Source: Cryptomeria japonica (lineage: Eukaryota; Streptophyta; Pinopsida; Cupressales; Cupressaceae). Taken from it: a stretch of 64,000 bases of DNA. The notes under the pieces are model-generated. The model was not told the DNA's origin. It was given only the letters and a program-made list of their open reading frames with translations, and did no database searches. A program made the translations under genes and the position numbers. Position 1 is the stretch's first letter; every line of letters begins with the position of its first letter. The DNA is taken from positions 193,052,695 to 193,116,694 of the forward strand of contig NC_081415.1 of assembly GCF_030272615.1 (NCBI RefSeq). The letters are read 5' to 3'. Positions 45,104-57,159 of the stretch are shown here, one piece after another.

Positions 45104-46789
45104 TCTTATTAAAGAAAAAAAAACATATAATCTAACAAGCTAATTTCAATTGTATATCAATTCTTCACAACATCTATATAATTGGACTTCAAGGTCATAG
45201 ATTGATCCACACACAATCCATTTACAAATGACAAAGGGGGACCTCCCTTAACCTTTACATCTAGCAAAATGTCATTGATGAGATTTAAGAAATTTATTTG
45301 ACTATGAATTGAAGACTTGATATTCATTACTCCTCTATTCAATGTATCTCGAGTACATTATTCCTACAAAATAGAATTGTGTTAACCCAACTTCAAAATT
45401 TAAAAACATATATATCTAAGTAAAATCTTAATATGGGATACAAACCTTAAAATCCATGCACTTTGATTTTATTGATGATTGATTTCAATAGTTTTATTAA
45501 TGACTGATTTTAATAGATTAGATTTGTATAAATGTGATTGTATGAAAATATTGAATAATGATTTTTTTAAAGATTCAAATGAAAAATGAGGATGAGATCT
45601 AAGTTGAAAAATGAAAAATTGTTATTTGGAAGTGATAAGGAGATAATGATAAAATATTTAATTCAATTGATGATAATTGCAAGGATAACCTATCTTTTTC
45701 TAGGTTAAAAAAACAAAATTTAAAAATTAATAATATAATCTACTATAATAATTTAATTTCTCACTATTCTACTTAAATAATATAATATAATAATTTATAA
45801 TATTAATATATATATAATTTTTACTATAAAAAAATATTAATTTAAATTTTTTTAAAGATATAAATAAATATTTTTTCATTTTCAAATATTTAAAAAAAAT
45901 TGTCATAAATATTTTTAAATTATGAAATTAAAATTTATTGATTTTTTGTAATTTATTATTTTTATGGAAGGATATTATATCCATATAATTCTTATGATAG
46001 TTTAAAATATATAATTTTTGGAAGGATATTATATCCATATAATTCTTATGATATTTTTATATAATATATATTTTTAAATTGATAAAATATTTATAATTTA
46101 AAAATATAAAATTAATTTAAAATAAATAGATGACTAAAACCATTTATATATTAAAAGTAGACGACCATTAGTTTAAATCACGTGAAGTTTTTATTTATGT
46201 TCTATAATTCATTTGCGAGTATAATACACCTCTCGATGTAATATTAATAATAATTTATTATTAAATAAAATAGTCAACTTTTACAATGTTTGCAGTTAAT
46301 AAACAAATAAATATTGTAATAGTGAAATTTGTATATTTATGTCAATTTTATTTAATTTTGTATTTTTTTAAAAGGTTATTTAATATATTTATATATTAGC
46401 AATTGGGACACTTTTGTGTAAGATTGTGTTTCTTTCTTCAATACCTTTTTCACATTCACATGCAATTTGATATATTCACCCATATTATCCATTTAATATA
46501 TATGTATTCACACACTCATCCCCTTGCATCCATTATCCACCTTCATTTTATCACTCCCATGTCCCAAGTCATTTCCATAGATGTTGGATTGATCTTACAC
46601 TTTTGAATGTGATCCTTGAAATTTTAAAATTCAAATTTAGAATTTGGTAAATGTTTGTGCATTATTTTTCACTTTGAGAAAAGTAAACACACATTTGTGT
46701 GAATTACTATTATGTCCTTGTAGATAAAGGCATTCAATTGCATTCATTCCATCATCAAGCAATTGATGGAGTTGATAGCTGAATCCGTA
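45104..46789. other. AT-rich intergenic DNA with a short tandem duplication
   Basis: Extremely AT-rich at 45700-46400. A GGAAGGATATTATATCCATA-type unit occurs twice (about 45966 and 46019, 53 bp apart). No gene seen; the 67-aa ORF at 46403-46606 has no recognisable motif. Confidence 0.5.
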
Positions 46790-48200
46790 GATCCCAAAAA
46801 TAACTTGCAATTAAAACATTTATCACATGAAGGGAGAAAAGGGTTATTGATTATGCTATGAAAATTTGAGAAATGAATCGATCCAAAAGGGTTTCTTGAT
46901 CAACTTTTTTATTGAATAATTTTGGATGATAGTAATGAATCATTATTAATAAAAAAAGGAAAATCAACTAGATGTTCAAAACCTTTGAGGATTTAGTTAG
47001 ACCATGACAAGTGCCCTCATCCTATGCTATGAAACAAATAAACATATGATCTAAAAATAGAAAAGAACTTGAAGGTTTATTTTAAATGTAATATAAAGTA
47101 AAAAAGGACCCAATTAATTAATTAGGTGATGTGTCTATTTTACTCTAACACCCCCTAAAGTACAACTTCTATGGAGAAACTAAAAGACTAATGATGGCTA
47201 CAAGAATGGATGCATTGATGAACCTAATACAAAGCCTAATGAGGAACTTGTAATATTTTGAAGAAAATAAGAAAAGTTTGTGGGAAAGACTTCTCTCCAA
47301 AAGAGAGAAAATGAAATAAATGCGTACTAGTGAAAAAGGAAGGAGGAATCGATACAAATCCTCAATGATTGCTTTTACCACATAAGTATCCTCCAAAATG
47401 AGAGAGAACATGAGAATATAAATCCCCTTATAAATAAGTAGGTCATGTGCCAAGGATGAAAGTTTAAAAAAAAATACGATTCACTACCTAACACCAACAT
47501 TTCCACCCTTAGAAAGAAACAAGTCCATTAGTGATTAGAGAAGTCATTTTCATAAGATAGATGATTAAGGAATCCAAATCCAAATGATGTATACCTCTAG
47601 AAATTTTTCAAATTTCCACATGAAAAAAAAGATAATATTAATCCACGATCTTATGAAGATTATGTAGAAAAAGCTTCAAGTACAGTGATGTGGCTATTGT
47701 GGAAGAGGATAAAAACATCCTTTAAACAATCCTCCAAATCTACAATATGAGACTCCACAAACAAGGATAATATTTTGATAGATATAAATCCCAAGTACCT
47801 ATGTTTGGAAGATTATGAATGTCCTAAATTAAATAAAGAGGGAGCATGTGAATGTGGCAATACAATCTAATATGGAGAGTAGGCCTTGAAATGAAGAGTG
47901 AGAGCAATAAGAAAAATATCTAAACAATTGAAACATGCAAACCCTATGATATACTCAGTATCATCATCAAAGGGTATGATACCTACATTATCAAGGCAAA
48001 TGAGACAATCTATAGCACGATCCTCTAAGAATGGAGAGATATGAGGTTTCTTCATGGATCTCCTTAAATCTAGTTGAAACTATGTGGATACAATAAATGT
48101 CCAATACAACACACATAGTATCATAATCAAAACTACAACAAATCACTATTACAACATGGGGTAAGTGCATCAAGATGGTGAATAAAAAGGGGGTATACGT
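46790..48200 (-). mobile_element. Probable copia-type retroelement remnant
   Basis: Sequence ending ACTCTAACA at 47150 followed by CCCCCTAAAG (47151-47160) reads on minus as a polypurine tract plus TGTTAGAGT LTR start, the same arrangement as in element D. To its right, short minus-strand ORFs (47169-47453, 47867-48206) have no clear pol motif. No second LTR or TSD was found, so limits are approximate. Confidence 0.4.
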
Positions 48201-48424
48201 GGTCACTTTTTTTTCTAAAATCAGTTAAATATGAACTTAAATGAACAACATACCAAAAAGCAAGAATTGAATTACTTTGAATCTAGTTTCCAAACTACTA
48301 AAAGATTTTTAAAATGGACAAGATTAAGACAGTCAAATCTTCCATGCACACAAAACTATTCCTGTTTTTTCCAACAGAACATAACATAATGACTAGTGTG
48401 CACGTCAAAAAAATTATAATATCT

Positions 48425-49070
48425 GCTGTGAGGCATTTTAACAAATGATTTGCGTGCCTTGTGCATGCTTCCACATTATACATACATGTCTATCAGCCCA
48501 TTAGCAACTACAACATCTGACATAAATCTACTTTAGATTATGATTTGATTGATGTCCATATCCTGATTAAGAGTTCCCATTTTAGCACAAGTTGGAATGA
48601 TGCTTGCAAAGGTGAACTGATTCGTTGCATTTGGTGAAATATTTTTCAATGTTTCATGAGAAAACCCATTACTTCTATAAGTTGCAATAATGGCATTCCT
48701 TGAGAAGCTGTTTTGTTCTTTCATATCTTCAAAGACTTCACGGACGTCCACTAATATTGTGCACTTGTAATACAAATACAAATCCCCATCGGTAATGAAA
48801 GAGTGGATTTTTTTGCCTTATGAAGGCGTATTCTTAATCCCTACTAGTTATGAAAGAGTGGATTTCTTTGCATTGTGAAGGTGCATTCTTGTTAGTGCAG
48901 GTGTACAACAATTGAAGATATAATGAAGTGTCTCCTTAAGGGTTGTGAGTAGCAGCCAAAATGTATAGCGCCTCCTTCAACTGACCCGCTCTACATAATT
49001 CCATCATATTTAGAGTGGCAGTGGATAGTATTAATATTGTATTATTGGATCATTCTTAATCAATCTACTC
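48425..49070 (-). pseudogene. PPR pseudogene 1 (N-terminal part)
   Basis: Matches the PPR gene for about residues 1-235 and ends inside a PPR motif on the left. The open remnant 48533-48781 shows VREVFEDMKEQNSFSRNAII and PTCAKMGTLNQDMDINQIII, cognates of [18 protein letters not shown] and [20 protein letters not shown]. Stops, small deletions and a local duplication near 48780-48880 (AAGAGTGGATTT twice) disable it. Confidence 0.85.
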
Positions 49071-50060
49071 AAATGTTTCAGTATGGCAATCTACTCATTT
49101 TTGTGAATCACAATAATATACCAGTGATATCCAGAATTATTTTACTAATAACCTAATGAATATTATAACTATGAAAGCTCTCACATCAATTCAAATAATA
49201 AATGGATGGAGAAAGTGTGATGGTAATCCACCTTTCTAATAGAACTTTAATGTATTCCACATATGATCCTTGTTTTATACTAAACCTGTATAGATATATA
49301 TTGATTTTGAGACTAGCTCATACAAAAGATGTTTGACGTCCTTAAATTTTCCTAAAATATAAGTTCTCAAGATGGACAAGAGGTTTATTGACAAACTTGT
49401 CTAGGAAGCAATTTCAACTTCTCCTTCATTATTAAGGAAGCATCCTGCATACTATGCTTAACAAAAAGACTCTACAAGTCCTCAAAATGGTTCTCGAGTG
49501 TTGTTCCTGTAGACTTGATAAAGATATATTAAACAAGACATGACAACAAGAAAATAACCAATTTTCTAAATAATAAAACTACCTTGAGCTAGGGCTTTCA
49601 CATGAAAGATCAATACAGTTGCTTTAACCTGTCTCTATTGCATTTCCAATTGGTACCATAACATACACAACATGAATGGAGAAATAGATCAAATCACACT
49701 ATCCTTTAATATTATTGCTTTGAATAGAATGGGAAGCGTTGAATTCATTCTGTTTAATGCCACCAATCACTTTATTTTTTAATATAACACACCTGGAATT
49801 ACAAATTGTCCAAGAAAACAAAACTACCTGAAACCATGGGAAAATACTCCAGATTTTTGTATTGAATTTTGAATGATATCGATGAGAGATTGCATATTCT
49901 CACTCTCATGCCATTTAAAACAAGTGACAACCCATTCATCTCTTCTTCATCATAATAATGGAGGAGGTAATTTGATATTTTATCTTCAGAATTTTCATTT
50001 TAGTAAGATGGATATTCATGCTATAGAGGTGGTTTAAGGCAGTGATCGTATTTTAGAAAA
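49071..50060. repeat. Duplicated block flanking PPR pseudogene 1
   Basis: Diverged copy of 58691-60050, with shared strings such as TGATATCCA.AATT.TTTTACTA, ATAATAAATGGATGGAGAAA and TGACAACCCATTCATCTCTT. The block plus pseudogene forms one segmental duplication unit. No gene inside. Confidence 0.8.
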
Positions 50061-50169
50061 CATGTTTTTACTTCATTGCAGGAAACACTTACGATGTAAT
50101 AAATCATAAGTAAAATAACTTTAAAGTAATGAAAACATGAATTTAATGCATGAAACATTGCATTAGATA

Positions 50170-50488
50170 GGAGCTCCATGGAGGAGGCTTAAGTTCTATT
50201 TTCAAAGAAGAAGGGGTTCCATGAAAAAACTATTTTTTTTTGCTATAGGATTATTTAGAATCTTTTCCTAAAAAATAGAGCCCCTACTTTTTAGGCTTGA
50301 AAATCTAAGTTGGAGCTTAAATGAGGTGGGATTAGAAATTGCCCCACAATTAAGAATATATTATGCCATTTGTCAATAATATAAATTTTAGAAAAAATAC
50401 TAAATTTAAGTATATTGAAATTGATCTCCACCAATAACATCCTTAAATTTAAAAAATCTGAAGAGCTCAAGCTCCTCCATGGACCCCG
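50170..50488. mobile_element. Candidate MITE upstream of the small peptide gene
   Basis: Left GGAGCTCCATGGAGGAGGCTTAAG-like end and right end, whose complement reads GGGGTCCATGGAGGAGCTTG, form imperfect inverted repeats of about 22 bp. I could not find a convincing TSD. About 319 bp, no ORF. Confidence 0.4.
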
Positions 50489-50542
50489 TCGTTTTCTCTA
50501 TACCTAGAGTTGAGCGAGAAAATCTCGCGCGATTGCTGATAA

Positions 50543-50708
50543 AACGATGTCATCACTGCTTACCTAAGAGTATCGGTAGAGAGGCAATCGGATTTGTTTC
50601 AACGATGTCATCGCTGCTTACGTAAGAGTCCAGAGGATCGCCATTATATAAGGGCCGCCTGCCTCAATCCTTTACTTCATACTACGAGATCAACTGTTGA
50701 GAGTAAAA
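50543..50708 (+). promoter_or_regulatory. Promoter of the small peptide gene
   Basis: TATATAAG at 50645-50652 lies 57 bp before the ATG. A 29-bp motif is present twice upstream, at 50543-50571 and 50601-50629 (AACGATGTCATC then CTGCTTAC.TAAGAGT). The second copy contains the perfect palindrome CTTACGTAAG (50617-50626), a bZIP-type site. The ATG context AAAAATGGTG is strong (A at -3, G at +4). Confidence 0.75.
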
Positions 50709-50891
50709 ATGGTGAAGGCATGGTTTTACAAGGAGTATGGATCTCTTGTTGTTCCGCATCCTAGAGCAGTCAAGTTGATTATGGCTTTCATAATCATTTT
50801 GGCCTTAATTTTCAGTATAATAACAGTAGCAGCAGAAGCACAACCCACTAAACCAAAACCTCATCCAGGAGGCGATCCAAAACATCATTAA
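50709..50891 (+). CDS. Small membrane-anchored or secreted peptide, unknown family
   Basis: 60 residues from ATG 50709 to TAA 50889-50891. I chose this start because the frame extends upstream only through a TTG codon, and this ATG has an excellent context behind a TATA box. The N-terminus MVKAWFYKEYGSLVVPHPR is followed by a hydrophobic helix (about residues 24-43, LIMAFIIILALIFSIITVAA). The short polar tail is rich in Pro, Lys and His (QPTKPKPHPGGDPKHH). It looks like a signal-anchor or uncleaved signal peptide with a small exposed peptide, in the manner of plant secreted peptide precursors. I do not recognise the family. Base composition and the intact promoter suggest a live gene. Confidence 0.72.
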   Translation: MVKAWFYKEYGSLVVPHPRAVKLIMAFIIILALIFSIITVAAEAQPTKPKPHPGGDPKHH

Positions 50892-51419
50892 CGTATCATA
50901 CTCATGCATGGAATTATAAACTCTTTCCATAGTTCTAGATTACAGATTATTAGGGTAGGCCTTTTTCTTTGCGTATCAAAGCTTTTGCATATGTGATAGT
51001 GTGTCCTTTTTTCCCTTTGGCATGAAGGCAGAGGGAAGATTGTCTTTTCCCCATTGAACGAGCAGCGATAATCTTTGTATCCATGATAGCATTTGCCTGT
51101 GAGGCTGTAATTATGCCCTCACTGTTGGTAGTTTATGTTCTATGAAATTCTATATAATATAAATTAAGTTATTCAAAGTTAGTAGAGTTTTATTTCGACA
51201 AAATAAAAGTATAACTGATGTGATGAGATCTTTTATTTTTAATGTTTAAATTAATTTTAAAAGTAAGAATTTGATCAAGTTGAATTCGTTTTAAGAATTG
51301 AAAAACAGATATCTATGATGGTATTAATCTTTTCAAATTTTGTATTATTAGTCACATAGAACTCAATCAACCATTTGCATTGCTACTCACAATTGACACA
51401 ATTATTTATGCATTTGAAT
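50892..51419. other. 3' flank of the small peptide gene
   Basis: TATATAATATAAATT near 51150-51165 could serve in polyadenylation. No other gene seen. Confidence 0.4.
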
Positions 51420-52020
51420 ATCGACTCAGAAGGGAGGAAGGGAGAAAAATATACCATGCAAAGTTTATGCCTAGTCACCCTTGAATATTCATAATTTTCG
51501 CACAAATGATGGAAAAAATCAAAATAGAGCATGCCTAATACCAACTATAATGGTTTTCTACAAAATCTACAAGCAACTCTAAACGTTGTGCAATTGAAGA
51601 GCAATCTTATTATCATCGTGTTCTAAACTTGGAACCATGGTGATCCTATTTTTGTCAAAGAACAATTTAAATTGCTTTAGTATTCTCTATATTTTTCGCC
51701 TGGAGAGTGACAAAATGGGTACATCATAAATTCAGTGCTTCTATTTCTTCTAATAAATTCAGCAGTTGTTGCATTTGCTAGATTATTTCATCTCATTACG
51801 TATAGGCTATAAACTTACTATGTACTTTTAAAACCTGATATATATGCCATCCCTTGTTGTCCTTATCCCTAAAAATGTTGTAGACAGTTCTCCATTTTCT
51901 TATTGATTAGACAGTTCTCCATTTTCTTTGAGCATTCCACTCTTCTTTTCTCTAATTCTTTTCAATCGAGAGATGTGCAAGCTTCTTGAAAAATAGTTCA
52001 ACATCAATTCGAATAATAAA
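51420..52020. repeat. Diverged copy of the PPR gene 3' flank
   Basis: Similar to 40440-41010, with common words CATGCCTAATRCCAA, TTTTCTRCAAAATCTACAAG, TATATATGCCATCCCTTG and TCTCCATTTT.T..TGCATTCCA. It lies next to a PPR fragment (52141-52400), as the original lies next to the gene. Confidence 0.7.
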
Positions 52021-52070
52021 TAGATAGAGATGGTCTAATGGTAATCCACTTTTTCCGGCCTAGAGAGTAC

Positions 52071-52128
52071 CACATTTTCCATTCAATAACCCTGACCACT
52101 TTCTCAGGGTTATTGAATGGAAAATGTG
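52071..52128. repeat. Perfect 25-bp hairpin with 8-nt loop
   Basis: Arms 52071-52095 and 52104-52128 are perfectly complementary (arm starts CACATTTTCCATTCAATAAC); the loop is CCACTTTC. Related unpaired sequence occurs near 59290-59335, so an inverted duplication made the hairpin. Confidence 0.9.
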
Positions 52129-52140
52129 AAGTAGGGATTT

Positions 52141-52400
52141 ATTGACAAGGCCCACGAACTGTTTGATAAAAGGCATGGAAGAGATGGGATCTTACAGACT
52201 GCACTTATTTCAGGATATGCTTAAAATAAATTTGTTGAAAAGGCTTCAGAAATATTCAAGCAAACACGATTAGCAGGTATAGGGAATTTTGTCAGTGTTG
52301 CAGTTGCAATAATCCAGGTAGACATGCATACAAAAATATGGAATCTGGACCAGTCACACCAATTGTTTGACAGAAGGATTTCAATAATTTGTAGATGAGG
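52141..52400 (+). pseudogene. PPR fragment on the plus strand
   Basis: Plus-strand reading AHELFDKRHGRDGI, then TALISGYA, a stop, NKFVEKASEIFKQTRLAG, is a single L/S-type PPR piece. Opposite in strand to the PPR gene and its other pseudogenes. No start or continuation. Confidence 0.7.
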
Positions 52401-52996
52401 TACGTTAATTTTATTTATTTATTTTTACTGAAACAGTTCAGCATCCTGAAATTTAACTTTCACAAACATTTAACTATTAACAGAATGTTTCATAAGATAA
52501 ATCATCGTGAATGAAGTATATTAACTTTTTTATTTATTTTACTAATAAGAATCGAGAGTTTACTCCAACATCCTGAAACTTAACTCTTTACAAGACATTT
52601 AACTATTAACATAATGTTTTATAAGATAAGCCGCCTATGCTATTCGTGGTAAACTTCCTAAATTAATTCCATTCAAGTAAAATAATTCATGACACCACTG
52701 ATTGCGTATCACTTGCATTATAATGATACTATGCATGGAACCACTAAATTACATTGAAACTCACATTTGAACAATCCTATTGGAATGACAAATAAAATGA
52801 AATGCTAGAAACTGCACTCTATAGCATATCAAAGGAATGAAAAGCCCTCAAATATATTTGAGGATTAATTCACAAGAAAACAAAACGAGTTGAACCCATG
52901 GGAAAAAAGATTTATCTCAAGATTTTACAAGATATGTGTGTCATGGATTTGTGTCTAGTTTTGAATGATATTGATGAGAGATTGTAAGATATGTGT
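52401..52996. repeat. AT-rich region with an imperfect tandem duplication of about 120 bp
   Basis: TTCAGCATCCTGAAATTTAAC..CATTTAACTATTAACAG (from about 52437) recurs from about 52567 with the same order of words. No gene. Confidence 0.6.
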
Positions 52997-53300
52997 AAAT
53001 AGAAAACAAAGAAACAAAACATACTAGAAGAAATATAATAGATAAGAGAGAAGAACATATAATAATTTTTATATATCAAATAATGTCCATTTATACAACA
53101 TCAAGGACAAACAACTTCCTTACAAATTTGCTGAAGAAAATGACAACTAATTATGAACATTGACAACAAACTATAGATGGTGGACTCGTAACTAAAGAGT
53201 TTGAAAACCAATTGAATACTGCTGCCAACAAATTGGAAGATGAAAGACATTTGCATTTCATTTCCCACATCCGCATCAGTTGTTATTACTTATTCTAACA
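52997..53300 (-). repeat. 3' LTR of element E
   Basis: 304 bp, pair of 54835-55138, adjacent to the polypurine tract. Confidence 0.88.
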
Positions 53301-53819
53301 CCCCCCCTTAAGAAATTAAAAAACTTTGATTGACTCTTAATATATCTCTACATATTACAAACTAGGAATTAATCTGACTAGCAACATAAAACAAAATAAT
53401 ACATTATATAGTAGTTCTTCTTTCAAAATAATTCATAGATCAGTAAGAATTCTTCAAGTTGCTCCCAACTATTGGTATAGTCATGCAACTATCATCCAAG
53501 TTCCCAACACCATTTGCACACGAAGTGTCTCATCCCCCTCGTAAAAGTATGATGTTGAACTTCTAGATTTTCTGGATCTCCCTTGAACTATTAGACATGA
53601 ATCCTCACATGCATGTCTTATAACCTCAATGAGGTATAGTTTCTCCTATCCATTAGCACCTCAGGTTATTGACCATCAATATAGCCTCTATTGAATCTCT
53701 CCATACCTTCAAAGTGTTGACCTTTAAAAAATAGAACAAGTTCTTCATCTTCAATGATGTCGTCATCACCAACAACATCTGGTGGTTCCCCAACAACAAC
53801 TATATTTACTGATTCTTTA

Positions 53820-54469
53820 ACTTAACCTTTGGAAAGGTCATTTGCACGAATTTTATAATTAATTGCAGTATGACCTAATTTCTTGCAATAGTAACATTTA
53901 ATGTCATTCTTATTTGGCATTCTCTTTCCCATCCTTCTCTTTGACTATAATGAAAGTTCAAGCTGAGCATCTTCTCCTAAATCTCCTTTAGTCTCACTCT
54001 TTTCTTTAGCTAACAACACCAAAATCACATCTTCTAAAGTCTTTGATGAAATCTAATTGAGAGTAAATATAACATTGTTATATTTTGAAGGCAAACTATT
54101 CAATAAAATAACTTTAGCATCTTCTATATCAACCACAATACTAACTTCTTCTAGCTATTTGATAAGAGATCTTAGGTTGCTTATATGGTTAGACATAGTA
54201 ATATTATCTGACATCTTGAATATAAGTAATTGCATCTTCAAAGAGAACTTTGCATTTGTTCCTTTTGCTCCAAACAACTTATTTAATTCATCCCAAATTT
54301 CTTTTGATGATTTTTCTAAATCAACGTGATGCAATTTTGAATCTGATAGAACAAGACCTATAATAGACTTGGCTTTCTCATCTCTACTTTCCCAATCAAT
54401 CTTCTTTTTAGCATTTGTAGGTAATACTTCAGTCCCATTAACTATACCCCATAAACTTTTGTTCATCAA
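53820..54469 (-). pseudogene. Element E gag remnant
   Basis: The open segment 54155-54469 (104 codons) has copia gag (UBN2-like) features: NKSLWGIVNGTEVLP, KAKSIIGLVLSDSKLHHV, and KEIWDELNKLFGAKG. Downstream on minus at about 53900, CYYCKKLGHTAINY is a CCHC knuckle whose last Cys reads Tyr. Stops lie between the two. Confidence 0.8.
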
Positions 54470-54834
54470 TTACATTTTCATTTTCACTTTTCATGTGTGA
54501 AAATTATGACCATTATATTTGTCTAGAGGTACATTCATTTCTAGATACTTCTATGATAAAAGACAACAAAATACCTTTGAATGTTACAGAACAACAAGAT
54601 TTGTAGTAGCAACATCTTTTGTGTTGTTCTTCTTACAATTTTGGACATATTTGCATATAATCTTACTCAACTCAAGTATCTTCACATTGATTGATGCTCT
54701 CTTGTTGTAGTCTTCTCCTTAGTAGAGTGGACATTGCTTACTGGTGTTGAAATTCCATTCACACTAATAATAAAAATTGAAAAACAACTTAACAACCATG
54801 GAGAAGATAGAGTGACACATAGGATCTAATACCA

Positions 54835-55138
54835 AAATAGAAAACAAAGCAACAAAACAAAGCAGAAGAAATATAATAGATAAAAGAGAAGAACACATAA
54901 TAATTCTTATTGATCAAATAATGTCCAATTATACAACATTGAGGACAAACAACTTCCCTACAAATTTGCTAAAGAAACTAACAAGTAACTATGAACATTG
55001 ACAAAAACTATAGATGTTGGACTTGTAACTAAAGAGTTTGAAAACAAATTGAATTCTACTACCAACAAACTGGAAGATGAAAGACATGTGCATTTCATTT
55101 GCCACATCCACATCAACTGTTATTACTTATTCTAACAT
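54835..55138 (-). repeat. 5' LTR of element E
   Basis: 304 bp, followed on minus by the PBS. Confidence 0.88.
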
Positions 55139-55186
55139 GTGGATCATGGCTTAGTATATTTAATTTGAGAGGCTTCCTATACCCAT

Positions 55187-57133
55187 CTCAAGAGCTGAGT
55201 TGTCAACAATAACTCCTTCTACATGAAAATGAATGGTCTATGTTGTGAGTTACTAGCATTTGAAATATTAAAGTGCCCAAAAATTGCATGTAAAGAGGTT
55301 TTTTAATTTTTAAAATGCAAAGGTATGGCTATATAAAAAGACACATAGACTCCTCCCATGGCATCTGCTTCTGATTCCAAATTCTGCTCTAGGTTGAGAT
55401 TAAGAAGATGATTATGCTCATAAATGTAGTTCTGAAATATTGCTTCCAAATCTGTTTATTAGACATCACCTTCCCCATTACTTGATCCAAACACCTTCCC
55501 CAAATGAGATGATTTTGCATACATTTTTAAAAAAATGACCATATGAAAAAAAGTTGTGGCATTGTCTTCTTTGGCATCTCTCTCTCTAACGAAAAAATCC
55601 CAAAGAGTTTTTGACTACAAAACATTGTAACATGGGTAGTCATTTCTCTTCTCAATTTGTAAGTCATTTCTAGGGATTTCATTCACGTGTCCATTTTTTC
55701 ACACAAGTATGCAATTTGTTTCCCCCACACAATTTGTTGTATTTTTCATCTCCAAGTGAGTTTCTTCAGATTTCATTGATTTTATGTATATTTTGAGTGG
55801 GAATTAAATTTACATATTGTTCAATAAAGAAACATGCTAGTTCATCTCTCATAGTGGGGTAGATGACAAATTATTTAAACAGCCACAACCTTGTTTGTAG
55901 AGTTTCCCAAGAACAATAATCTACAGGGTGTGGTACCCTTCCAAGCTTATAGTTCTCTCCTCTCTTTTATTTTGTGTTTTTTTATTATGGCACAATATGG
56001 TTTGTAGGACAATGTTAGAATTCTAGAGGGATTTCAAAATAATTTTTCTTTGTTCAAATTTGGGCTTTTCTTTGCATAATCTTAAATTTTAACGTTTCTC
56101 CTATCTTCTTAGTGCAATGGAACAAAACATATGCATAGAGATCTTATGCTCACATGCATTTACTTGCATGGTATATACTCAAATTTATATTTTATGGATC
56201 TTACTTATATTTTGATCTAATATGAGTATATGCCACAAGTATAAGATCATTGTGCATATGTTTTGTTCCATGGTGCTAAGAAGATAGGGGAAACATTAAA
56301 ATTTAAGATAATGTAAAGCAAAGCCCAGATTTGAACATAGAAAATTGATTTGAAACCCCTCTACAATCTCAACATTGTCCTGCAAACCATATTGTGCCAT
56401 AATAAAATACACAAAAAAGAGAGGAGAGAACTTTAAGTTTGGAAGGACACTACACCTAGTAGATTATTGTTCTTGAGAGTTCCTACAAACAAGGTTGAGA
56501 AGTTTAAATAATCTAGCATCTACCTCATTATGGAAGATAAACTGACATGTTTATTTAATGAATAGGATATTAATTTAATTGCTACTCAAAATATGCGCAA
56601 AACCATTGAAATCTAAAGAAACTTAGTCCGAGAAGAATACAACAAATTCTGTACTTGTTTGAAAAAATGGCCACATGAATGAAAGCCCCAGTAATGGCTT
56701 ATGAATTGAGAAGGAAAATGGCTACAGGCATTGCAGTTTTTTGTAGTCAAAGACCCTTTGGGATTTTCCTTTTGTTGAAGAGTTGTCAAAGAAGATGGTG
56801 CCATGGCTTCTATTCATATGGTCATTTTTTCTAAAAGTGTGTAGAATTGTCCCATTTGGGGAAGGCATTTGGAGTAGGTAATGGGGAAGGTGATGTTTAA
56901 AATATGGATTCAGAAGCAATATTTAATGAGAAGAATCATCTCCTCAATTCCAACCTAGAGAAGCATTTGGAATAGGAAGTGGATGCCATGGAAGAAGTGT
57001 TTGTCTTCTTATATAGCCAATTCATTGCATTTACAAAATTAAAGAAATTGTTCGCATGCAAGTAACTTGTGGCATAGACCATTCATTTCCATGCAGCTGG
57101 AGTTATTGTTGACAACTCAACTCTTGAAACAGG
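55187..57133. repeat. Palindrome F: inverted repeat with arms of about 950 bp
   Basis: Left arm from 55187 (CTCAAGAGCTGAGTTGTCAA) and right arm ending near 57133 (complement TTCAAGAGTTGAGTTGTCAA) match in inverted orientation through most of their length. Examples are CATGGCATC..CTTC at 55358 with its complement near 56990, and ACAAAACATATGCA at 56123 with its complement near 56258. The arms meet near 56195 with almost no spacer. Indels and substitutions show age. No ORF with a known motif. Confidence 0.82.
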
Positions 57134-57159
57134 CATCAAAATTTATGAAGATTCAAAAT

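Larger units (their letters stand above)
52997..55138 (-). mobile_element. Element E: gag-only copia-type LTR element (TR-GAG-like)
   Basis: 304-bp LTRs at 52997-53300 and 54835-55138 (minus: TGTTAGAATAAG start). The PBS TGGTATTAGATCC lies at 54822-54834 and the polypurine AAGGGGGGG at 53301-53309. TSD TGTGT/TGTGG (52992-52996, 55139-55143) has one mismatch. The interior is only 1.5 kb and codes for gag sequence without any integrase, RT or RNase H motif, so it depended on a partner for movement. Confidence 0.87.
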
